Below, one piece after another: positions 11,578-21,153 of a DNA stretch of 64,000 bases. Within the stretch, counting starts at the first letter, position 1, and each line of letters opens with the position of its first letter. The notes beneath the pieces are model-generated. The model saw only the letters and a program-made list of their open reading frames with translations, did not search any database and was not told where the DNA came from. The position numbers and the translations under genes are program-made. Origin of the DNA: Whitmania pigra (taxonomy: Eukaryota; Annelida; Clitellata; Hirudinida; Haemopidae); NCBI GenBank assembly GCA_021613335.1, contig JAJTWR010000231.1:949501-1013500 (forward strand), in the 5' to 3' direction.

Positions 11578-12879
11578 AAATTCCAGCGCTCAAAAATAAA
11601 ATATGCAAAAATAACAATCTTGTTTTCTAAAGCAAGGCAAACTGCCTTAAATGCGGGTTCATCACATCTTCCTAGCTCTGGTCTTGACTCCTACCCTTAT
11701 TTTTGATATATTTGATACATAATTCAGGACCAGTTTATTTTTTTAAAATAAGTCAGGATTCTTAACATACAAAGTTGTTTATGGCTTAGCTATAGCTAGC
11801 CAGTTAAAGATCTTTCAGGTTATGACTTCCTTAAAATTTCTTATTTAGGCGCAAGGACGGTTTCCTTATGGGATAGACTAGATAAGGAAACTACACATGC
11901 GGATACCAAAGCCGTATTTAGAGAGAGGGTTACGGGTTCAAAACCCTGAAAATAATTAAAAATGAATAAATTCAATATAAATCTTCAAGCAAATTTACAA
12001 TTTATAAATAACATTTATATAGGGCAAGCAAATAATTAAACAAAATGAATTAATTAGGTTTTATAACAATTATTGTCCGTTTGTAAAGTAAAAAAATAAC
12101 ATGAACTTTTACAAATAAAATATTTGTCAGTCCCGAAATCAATTTCTAAATGATGTCCTAGCTGAAGGCAAATATAAGAAATAATTAAGTAAATTTGAAT
12201 ATTAGTAAGAGTTAAAAAGAGAGGTTGTTACAGATCCCGGTCTTCTTAACCACCAAAAATAATTGTTACGTTTGTTTCAGTTTTAATCCTATGTTCATGG
12301 GGCACTAAATTATCAGTTTCGCTGTCATTCTTAGCAAAGCTTCAGGTCTCTCGGAAAAAATTTGTGAAATTCAAATATATTCAAGCTGAGGGGCAAAATC
12401 TTAATTGCCAAATTTAGGTCATCTCGAAAGGAGCCAGCGTTCGTGGAAAAAGTTAAACGTCTGGAACGGTCTTCGGCAGGGGCGCAACCAGCGAAAAATG
12501 CTGGGGGGGGCTCAAGTTTAGAAAAGCCCGACGCAGTCGAAAAATTTTTGAAACTGTTCAAATCAATACTACTAATTTTAATTAATAAAGAATTAAAGAT
12601 AGAACAGATTATTATTATAAGTTTTTATTTATAAGTCTGCAGTCTTTTTTGTATCTTTAATAATTTATTAATGAGCTTGACTATCTTCTGTTTCAAAGTT
12701 TCAAGCCAGTTAAAGCAACTGAAAAAAAAAAGTTTATGATATGTTTAAAATTGTAATATGATATGATTGATATCCTAAACATTTCACCTAATCTAAATTA
12801 TGTATAAAATTAAGATCCTAAACAGTTTAAAACAATTTTGAAATGTTGTAGTCTAAATTACATTTTGATGTGTTTGCAG

Positions 12880-13302
12880 TTACAAAATAATTTTTCGATC
12901 AGTCTGTGAAAATCTGTTCACCATTTTATTTAATGGAAGAAGTGCAGTAGTTGTTTTGTTCACAGGTATTCTCAATAAACTTTGCAAACGACAGGCAGAC
13001 ATAGTCGTCCCGAGATGACTTTTAATAAGGCGAAGTTTAGAAAATGCCCTTTCTGCATCTGATGACGTAAATGTCTGAATAAGAGCAACATCGAGCATAT
13101 GCAACTCGGGCTGAATGCTTGTGGCACAGAAAAGATCTTGCAGTTCGATACATGCATTGGGATCAGACTGATCAGCACGTAAACTTGTCGATGTGAATTG
13201 GAGCTGTCTTTGCACAGTTTCAGCGTCTTTTCCATGAATGTTGCAGAATTCCGAAAGCTCGGGAGTCATTGTGCCATTCTGCAAAGCATCAAGAGCAGCC
13301 AA
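12880..13302 (-). pseudogene. hAT transposase C-terminal fragment (outer copy)
   Basis: 140-codon frame without a proper ATG (it opens at TTG). The C-terminal half, with SSDAERAFSKLRLIKSHLG and the following CRLQSLL, is the hAT-family dimerisation domain found in ZMYM1/TTF-type transposases. The catalytic and zinc-finger parts are absent, so the element is non-autonomous. It differs from the inverted copy at 13784 by only a few residues (for example P/L in the MTxELSE segment). Confidence 0.8.
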
Positions 13303-13659
13303 GGCAGGGTTGTCAAAACGACATTATCTGATCATCAGATAACCAGCGAAAAATGCTGGGGGGGGCTCAAGTTTAGAAAAGGGACGAAAGCCCGACGCAG
13401 TCGAAAAATTTTTGAAACTGTTTAAATCAAAACTACCAATTATAATTAATAAAGAATTAAAAATACAACAGATTATTATTATTATGAGTTTGACTATCTT
13501 CTGTCTACAGTCTTATTTTGTATCTTTAATAATTTATTAATGAGTTTGACTATCTTCTGTCTCAAAGTTTCAAACAGGTTAAATCCCCTTACCCCCCCCC
13601 ACCAAAAAAAAACTCATCAGATTTGGAAAAATTGCAGGGTCTCTCCTATTAGGCCTGGG

Positions 13660-14609
13660 CAGTGGCGCAACTAGGGGGGGGCAGGGGGGGGCTTTCGTCC
13701 CTTTTCTAAACTTGAGCCCCCCCCCCCCAGGATTTTTCGCTGGTTATCTGATGATCAGATAATGTCGTTTTGACAACCCTGCCTTGGCTGCTCTTGATGC
13801 TTTGCAGAATGGCACAATGACTCTCGAACTTTCGGAATTCTGCAACATTCATGGAAAAGACGCTGAAACTGTGCAAAGACAGCTCCAATTCACATCGACA
13901 AGTTTACGTGCTGATCAGTCTGATCCCAATGCATGTATCGAACTGCAAGATCTTTTCTGTGCCACAAGCATTCAGCCCGAGTTGCATATGCTCGATGTTG
14001 CTCTTATTCAGACATTTACGTCATCAGATGCAGAAAGGGCATTTTCTAAACTTCGCCTTATTAAAAGTCATCTCGGGACGACTATGTCTGCCTGTCGTTT
14101 GCAAAGTTTATTGAGAATACCTGTGAACAAAACAACTACTGCACTTCTTCCAGTAAATAAAATGGTGAACAGATTTTCACAGACTGATCGAAAAATTATT
14201 TTGTAACTGCAAACACATCAAAATGTAATTTAGACTACAACATTTCAAAATTGTTTTAAACTGTTTAGGATCTTAATTTTATACATAATTTAGATTAGGT
14301 GAAATGTTTAGGATATCAATCATATCATATTACAATTTTAAACATATCATAAACTTTTTTTTTTCAGTTGCTTTAACTGGCTTGAAACTTTGAAACAGAA
14401 GATAGTCAAGCTCATTAATAAATTATTAAAGATACAAAAAAGACTGCAGACTTATAAATAAAAACTTATAATAATAATCTGTTCTATCTTTAATTCTTTA
14501 TTAATTAAAATTAGTAGTATTGATTTGAACGGTTTCAAAAATTTTTCGACTGCGTCGGGCTTTTCTAAACTTGAGCCCCCCCCAGCATTTTTCGCTGGTT
14601 GCGCCCCTG
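13660..14609 (+). mobile_element. Inner hAT copy nested in the outer copy
   Basis: Starts CAGTGGCGCAACTAGG, ends CGCTGGTTGCGCCCCTG, and is bordered on both sides by the 8-bp duplication GGCCTGGG (13652-13659 and 14610-14617). It is inverted relative to the host copy and nearly identical over the shared about 900 bp, which dates both insertions as recent. It contains the transposase fragment at 13784-14206. Confidence 0.85.
13784..14206 (+). pseudogene. hAT transposase C-terminal fragment (inner copy)
   Basis: Same 140-codon dimerisation-domain fragment as the minus-strand frame at 12880, here on the plus strand and also opening at TTG. The frame is intact to its natural stop, but there is no upstream catalytic region inside the element. 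Confidence 0.8.
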
Positions 14610-14652
14610 GGCCTGGGGGGCCCCCCCCCCTAGTTGCACCACTGGTCTTCGG

Positions 14653-15656
14653 TCCTAATTTTGAACAATGTTTGTTTTTGTTATATTCTGTTTGAAAGTA
14701 TTTGTTTCAAGATTAATTCACAAGATAGGATGAGAGCCATAATCTTGAGGCATCTCATCAGGTTGTGAAAGGGTTTGGCCCCTTTTGGATACACTTCTTA
14801 ATATTTTTTATTATGTTTATGAGAGGGTGTATGATACCTATCATAGTTTGCCTTGGGAGGTCTATTTAAATGATTGGGTGTTCATTAGACGTTGGATACT
14901 TGTGGTCAAGGGTGAATTTAGAGGCGGGGGCGAGAGAGAGGCATGACCCTCCACGTCATTTGGAAAATATAAAATAAAATTAAGTAAATCTATTATAAAA
15001 TAAAAATTAATACAAAAAATTGTAATTAAACTAAAAATTTTTTTAATGTAGCTTTTTTAATTATTTCATTAATTCACCACTTTCGACAAAACTTTTTGTA
15101 GCTCTGCCCCCTCTTCCCCCAAAACCGCCCACTAGTTCCAGTGTGTGCCCCACCAGGCTTTTCCTTGAGGTATACCTCTACTTGTTCTTGTACATTGGCC
15201 CTGGCCCGTCGAATGAACGCATCAAAATATCGACTAAATAAAATTATCAAATGTAATGTGTAATGTAATAAAATATAATATCTAGGGATCATTTGTTAAC
15301 GGATTAATTTTTATGTATATAATAAATATACAAATTTATTGTAGTTTTTGGTATTATTGAAATTCGACTCATCAATTGAAATCATGGTTTTACACCTTCT
15401 TCTGTAGGTGCTCAAAACACCTGAGTGAATATGTTTTGGTAGAAGTGACAAGAAATTATTTTGGTTTTAGCAGGCGATATTTAGAAATACGACGTTCTGA
15501 AAGCACAACTTTTATTAGCATTTGTCAGGTCTTATATTTACATCTTTGAATATCACGATAAGCCAATTTGGTAGAATTGTTGTATTCCAGTTATTTTAAA
15601 ATGTACTTTAACTTCTTGGTTAATATAAACCTATTGGCCACAGAAAAATCTGAAAA
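14653..15656. other. Spacer between the two MPPE1 copies
   Basis: AT-rich, with short purine-rich and poly-A stretches. No exon or recognised repeat was found apart from the adjoining hAT insertion; it probably contains the promoter of MPPE1 copy 2. Confidence 0.4.
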
Positions 15657-18626
15657 ATGTGGAGTAAAGCCGCCAAAAAAATTGGAAAAGCTAACATTTT
15701 CATATTGTTGACGGCGGCTTTCATCATTATTTATGTTGAATTTTTACATTATAAAATCATTGCAAGCAGATGGTCGAAGTTTTCTAAGTCCAAGTATGTT
15801 TATACTAAATTTACACTTTTGCCTTTAAACTATACATAAAAATACTTCATTTTAGAAACTTATCCATCAAACTTTTATTTGTGTCTGACTCTCAATTAAT
15901 AGGACTTAATGATGAACCTTGGATATTTGGCTACTTTACAAGATGGGACTCTGACAGGTCAGTTGGGTGGTTGTTTATCTTTTGGCAATGGAAATAACAA
16001 CAGACCATTTATGATGGTCATAAACCCGTGATATAAAGAAATGATATATAGTTTTTAATTAAAGAACTTCATTAGGAATAATTGGTTTAAAGGAAAATAA
16101 AAGATAAATTGTTATATGGATAAATTATTTCATTAATAACACTACTATGCTATATTATAGGTATCTTGCCAAAGGATTTGCAGAAGCATTGAATCATGTC
16201 CAGCCTGATGCTGTGGTATTTTTGGGTGATCTCTTTGATGAAGGCAGTTCTTCTACAGATATTCAATTTGAAAGCTACGTTAGGAGATTTAAACAAATTT
16301 TCCAGCTTCCTCAGAATGTTAAAGTAAAACTTATCATTCATTAATATTAATAAACTCTAGCTTTTTGAGAATGACACAATTTCTATTTTCAGAGAGTTTT
16401 TGTCCCTGGAGATAATGATATTGCAAGAGAAGGATTTAATTTTATAGAACAAAAGAAAAAAGAACGATTTAACAAATTTTTCCCTTCAATTTCAAAACCT
16501 ATTGTATCTGTTAGCTTTCTAGACATTTTAAAGGTATTATTTTTATAACAGCATCACTGCATGGCTCTTGACATTAAAGCAATTTGCTTATTATTTTAGT
16601 TTGAAGATTATGATGAAAGGATTGATCAAGTTAGATTCAACATGACGAAAATATTAAGTAATTCGCGTGGAAAATTCAGGATATTTTGTAATCATTTTGG
16701 AATACTCAATTATCTACCAAAAGTTCATAAAGTAAGTGCAATATGTGTTTTTTATTATTGATTTTGATTATGAGTAACATTCTTTGAAAAAATGAGTCTT
16801 TAATTGAGCACCGAAAAGCTCAGGTGTGGCGGCAGTTTGATGAGCGGGGAGGGCGTTCCGCGTTTTGGGAGCTGATACTGAAGGAGAGGAAAGACAGCCC
16901 TTTTTTAAAAGACTTTGAACAAACAAAAGGTCCCCAAGTTTCAGAAGCGTTAGAAATTTGTGGCTTCTTGAGTAGAAGGTTCAAACAAAAAAATGTGCAG
17001 CCCCATGAACATTCATCCCATTCTAAGATTGCACTCTTATTTTACTTTTTACTTTTTTCTCCTAACTTGCTGCTTGGGCCTCAATTTATAAAATATATTT
17101 AGAGCATTTAGTTATTTTACAAAATAGAGTTCTTAATGTGTTATTTCACCCACCATAAGTTTTAGTTCACTTCACATATGTTGAAAATAATTTGTTGTTG
17201 TTTTCAAATTCATACCCGTCAGGTTGAAGTTTTTATACATTCATATGATATCAATGCACTTCCCAATATATTCTCTGTTTTTTTAGTAAAAGTTACTCTA
17301 GTAATATGACCTTATATAACCTTAGTTATAGAAGCTTTCGCAGCTAGGATTTAAATTCCTAATGAAGCCTCGTCAAAGCAAAAGCCTTTACCACTCACCC
17401 ACTGATGTGCGGTGGTTGTTATATGGTTCCATATAAGCTGTTTTTTTTAAGAAAGTTATTCTAATAATTAATTATATGGCCTACTCATAGATTCAGTCCT
17501 TCATTTTTCAAAATGACATTAAAATGATTCTCCATCAATGTTATGGTCCCAGATTATATTCGACTATGCAAATGCTCATGTGGAAATTAAATGTGACATC
17601 TCTATTCCATTTAACTGACTCTGCATACTCTCTAATAAATCCTTTAAAATGTACATTTTGTATGTTGTTTTGTTGCTTTTCACAATTTAATCAGCTTGTA
17701 AAGTTGCCAAAATAAGAAATAAAAAAAGTTTAAATTAGCCTAATAACAGATACATATGCTACTATAGACCCTAATTATTTAATGCTTGGCAAATAAAATG
17801 TCTTTCTTTCATAAGAAAAATTAAATGAAATTTTTCAGAGTTAATGTAATTTTTACATAGCATGTTGATATTTTCTTGAAGTTCTAAACTCCTATGAATG
17901 TCTAAGGAATTTAACTTGGAACATAAATCTGTTCCAAGCTTATAGTGGTTTTATTCATCAATTGAAATTTAGTATGAAGCTGATATGATGACTTTAACCA
18001 TAAATTAAGTGATACTTTATACTTTTCAGATAATGAAGAGAATTCAGCCCAACCTCATCATAGCTGGACATGAGCATGAGGTATAGTAGATAGACAAGCC
18101 ATACACTTAGCTACAAATTCAAAGTACAAAATATTAAACTTAAATCAAATTTAGTCAGCTTACTTATCTTGTGTTGATTGCTGGAGTAACAAAAGGAGAA
18201 TATTTCACAATCCCTTTGGTGAAGATGGTACCTCTCTGAGCCTAAACATATCCCAAGATTTTAACTCAGGCATAAAGCAGATTGTCGTCCCAACTTCTAA
18301 TTATAGGATGGGTTTTCCAAGTATGGGTTATGGCTTCATGGCTTTAGGTAATTATTCATACTTGTTTTTTGTAATTATTTCATTTAATAATGTTCATATT
18401 AAGAATAATGTGACTATTAACAGATTACTCAGGACAAATGAATTATACTGTCCTTTGGCTTCCCGATCGATTTAACATGTTGAACATCTACTCGTGGTTC
18501 TGTCACATTACGGTGGTTATTCTAATCTTACAGATTGTTTTTAAGTATTCCAATCCTTTTTGTAACTTTGCATTACTTCATTATAAAAACTTAAGAATTT
18601 ATTTATTAAAAAGAAATAGTCTTTAA
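15657..18626 (+). CDS. mppe1-like: MPPE1/PGAP5-like metallophosphoesterase, tandem copy 2 (373 aa, 8 exons)
   Basis: Same family and role as the copy at 6267. Exons: 15657-15793, 15856-15957, 16161-16323, 16393-16533, 16600-16731, 18030-18080, 18155-18347, 18424-18626; total 374 codons. An N-terminal membrane anchor (FILLTAAFIIIYVEFL) is followed by the phosphoesterase fold: DSQ in motif I (57-59), FLGDLFDEG, PGDND (140-143), NHF and GHEHE (238-242). A C-terminal hydrophobic segment (ITVVILILQIVF) and a basic tail close the protein, fitting a type II/multi-pass ER-Golgi enzyme. The position of the canonical DxH histidine is Gln, and the GNHD motif reads GDND, in both copies; this may be normal for this branch. 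Intron 5 is long (1.3 kb) and holds an unexplained open frame. The coding end lies only 4 bp from a polyadenylation signal. Confidence 0.93.
16779..17102 (+). other. Unexplained open frame inside intron 5 of MPPE1 copy 2
   Basis: An open frame of about 107 codons runs from just after a stop at 16779 to a stop at 17102. It has no good ATG. It reads like real protein: a charged segment (ERGGRSAFWELILKERKDSP) with higher GC than the intron, followed by a hydrophobic C-terminus (IALLFYFLLFSPNLLLG) resembling a tail anchor. An acceptor-like CAG at 16821-16823 would join it to exon 5 in phase 0, giving an alternative C-terminus. It could equally be a fossil of another gene. I do not recognise the family. 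Confidence 0.3.
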
Positions 18627-18629
18627 AAT

Positions 18630-18635
18630 AATAAA
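18630..18635 (+). terminator. Polyadenylation signal of MPPE1 copy 2
   Basis: AATAAA starting 4 bp after the stop codon, implying a very short 3' UTR. The opposite-strand signal of the neighbouring FBXO gene lies only 7 bp further on. Confidence 0.5.
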
Positions 18636-18641
18636 AATACC

Positions 18642-18647
18642 TTTATT
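18642..18647 (-). terminator. Polyadenylation signal of the FBXO30/40-like gene
   Basis: TTTATT on the plus strand, i.e. AATAAA on the minus strand, about 195 bp downstream of the FBXO stop codon. The two converging transcripts would end within a few tens of bases of each other. Confidence 0.5.
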
Positions 18648-18840
18648 CAATGCTAAAAAAAAAAATACAATGACTTTAACTAAAAATAATAAAAGGATTA
18701 TTTTGGTTTCACTTTGTTTAGAGATTGCTGGGAGCTTCTCAAAGCTAAATATGAATTACTCATATAATAATATTAATCATCTTCCTAATTAGTCTGTAAT
18801 TAAATTGATGAATGCTCTGAATGCAATCAATCAAGTGCAT

Positions 18841-20759
18841 CTAGGAATTATCCAGTCCTACCAAAGTGGGAGCAGGAATTAGTTCTGGGTTGGTATGACT
18901 TGTTTTCACATTGAATGGACACCTGTGGAGGTGATTTGATAAGAACTGGTTCTCCTTAAATTGCCATCTTTGTATTTTAGATGGGCAATTACTATAAGTC
19001 CATTTCTGAAATACATAACAATGATGCAAAATGAGGTATTTACAAAAATATAAAGTTGAAATCTATTTCTTCCTTAGAAATGTTTAGTTCTTAAAAACTC
19101 ACAAATTCTTCAATCTGCCATCTCCAAATTTTCTCATGATAAATTTTTCTCCATTTTGCAATTACAATGCCTCTACTATGGAGAAACTGCTCACACCTAT
19201 ATCTTAAGTTATGAGATGTAGTAGAAAGATTTTTCAAACTAAGCGAATCCAAATATTGGAGAATGTTTTCAAATGCCAGATCAGGTAGATCTAACAAAGA
19301 GAATTCCCTTTTATTATTATTTACTCTAAGTGTTGTCGGACAGTTACAGACTCCGGCGATAGACAAACAAAAAGAGTGTTGAGGCATATTCTGTTCCTTG
19401 GGTAAAAATCCAACTCCTAAATGATTAAAATATGAATTATAACTCAAGAATCCCTTAAGAGGCTCTAAGCGATGCTGAGAAAAACTGCATCCATATGATG
19501 ACAGGGGACATCTGTGTTCGAGCCATGTGCTGCATCCCCCCTGGATTTCAACGTGATAGTTCAAATAATGATGTGAAAACTCTTGTCTCTGCATTATCTC
19601 TGAACACATAAAGAGATGCTTCTTTGAATTAGCAATAATTTCAGAAATGGTGCTGGCTCTTGATTCAAGGGAGAGATGGAGAACTATTTTCTTGCATGGG
19701 TTGAGATCTTGTGAAATTTCTGTCTTGTAGCCATTTGGTGGTTTTTTTGAAGAATCATCCTTAATGTGTACAACAAAGAGTTTATAGCTAATTAGCATGC
19801 GAGGTAATTGCATATTTGCATGTATTGGTAATGAGTGATTTGGTGACAACCCAACATCGTAATTTTAGGAAGGAGTGCAACATATGAGGTCAATAAAAAG
19901 TGCCTCTTATGATATGAAGTCAATATGATTAAACTACAACAATATACCAGAAAAATAAGAACCTAAAAACTGTCGTTAACAATAATGGGTATTTAATGAA
20001 TTCTTTATTTTATCTTTCAATAGCGATAAGCAAAAAGCAGGTCAAATTAGCTTTTTTCATAAATGATTAACAAAATGTTGTTTTCTTTGAGAAGAGTTGA
20101 ATTTATTGATGTCCTCACTATTAATTTAATGTAAGATCTTACTTACTTCAATGCATCTTATTTCTGAAACCTCAATTTCATTTAAAGTGATTTGATCTTT
20201 CAAGGCCATAGCAACATCCAACTGATCTAATCTGCCATTCAAATAGCAACTAATATAAGAATGCATTTTAAATTCTAATGACATCAAATTAAGGACAGTT
20301 TCCCACCTGAGTGACTGACTCATGTCTCTTGCATCACAATTTTTAGCTACAATTTCTCTTGTCCACCTCATATTGCATAAAACAACACTAGCTGGGCAAT
20401 ATTTCAAATGAGGACCTAAGCTTCTTCTGATCATCTTTAAAGCACACATTCCTCACTATACAAGCTAATGAAATGCGAAGTAGTAAATAAACCTTGTAGG
20501 GACAGCCATAAGGAGCATTCAGGCATTCCACTTGCATCTGAGGGCAGATAATTTCATGGTCCATTAACTTGCACTTATGTAATTTTGCGCCACACTTGAA
20601 TGGACAGAATACGAGGCGACATTCTCCGACCGTAGAACATGAAATAGACACGCAAAACTGACAGTGTTCGTGATTACATTCCATTGCATCGGAAGCGATC
20701 AAAAGCCGGTCAGCTGAACAGCCTACTTGGGAAAAACCGGTGATTATTAACGTATTCAT
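18841..20759 (-). CDS. fbxo30-like: F-box only protein 30/40-like, TRAF-type zinc finger plus F-box (about 433-458 aa, 4 exons)
   Basis: Substrate receptor of an SCF-type ubiquitin ligase. Exons on the minus strand: 20759-20493 (a second ATG at 20684 matches the usual N-terminus MECNHEHC better), 20434-20147, 19759-19103, 19005-18841; all junctions are phase 0. The N-terminus has the Cys/His-rich TRAF-like finger (CPFKCGAKLHKCK, CPQMQVEC, CPYKV) continued in exon 2 by the CPASVVLCNMRW signature of FBXO30/FBXO40. Exon 3 has WLEHRCPLSSYGCSF and the F-box (LLDLPDLAFENILQYLDSLS). Exon 4 ends with the conserved HLHRCPFNVK segment. It is shorter than vertebrate FBXO30 (about 745 aa), mainly in the middle. 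The acceptors chosen for exons 2 and 3 are somewhat weak; phase and homology support them. Confidence 0.88.
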
Positions 20760-21153
20760 TCACAACCCAAACGGAAAATAAATATACCAGATTAAAATAC
20801 TGCTGGGATTTAGATGGGAATTGTTTGAAACGCCCTAAACAATTTATTAACTATCACGAATCACACATGCAAGAGAAAGACATCGGCCATTGTCGACCAG
20901 AACAGTCATTTTTTGACTTGCAGACCCAATTAATTGTGCACGTTGCTGTAAATAATCATTTTATCATCTGCGTCCGACTCGATAATCAACAGATGCGCTT
21001 AGCAAAGTCCTTATGTACGATAAGACGCCTGGAATCACCAGGTAGAATCAGACACTTCTAAGGCTAATTTATTACCACCAACAACTTCTAGCATGTTCTT
21101 CAATGCACATCAGCTAGCGCCAATCATCACTTGACTAATTCTGTATAGGATTT
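20760..21153. promoter_or_regulatory. Short spacer between FBXO30-like and PUS3 (promoter region)
   Basis: About 390 bp upstream of the FBXO30-like start and downstream of the PUS3 stop. No exon could be placed here, and a plus-strand open frame (20825-21061) has no supporting features. It must contain the FBXO promoter and the PUS3 3' end. Confidence 0.4.

Larger units (their letters stand above)
12477..14644. mobile_element. hAT element (outer copy) interrupted by a second, inverted copy of itself
   Basis: Outer hAT-superfamily element. The left terminal inverted repeat reads CAGGGGCGCAACCAG, and the right end, read inward, CAGTGGTGCAACTAGG. It is flanked by a perfect 8-bp target-site duplication GTCTTCGG at 12469-12476 and 14645-14652. 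A second copy (13660-14609) is inserted near its right end in the opposite orientation, so the locus reads as an almost perfect palindrome. Internal coding is limited to the C-terminal hAT dimerisation region. G- and C-runs near the ends make exact repeat lengths uncertain. Confidence 0.85.

Noticed and set aside
11930..11955. tRNA-like TTCAAAACCC box
   Set aside because: Only a single B-box-like match with no supporting stems; likely chance or old SINE.
12477..14644. Palindrome interpreted as an assembly artefact or a fold-back transposon
   Set aside because: Two separate 8-bp target-site duplications and small differences between the arms fit nested insertion better. Only raw reads could exclude an artefact entirely.
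19091..19849. The FBXO exon extending to a start at 19849
   Set aside because: The first codon there is TTG, not ATG, and no acceptor precedes it. An acceptor at 19760-19762 gives a phase-consistent exon.
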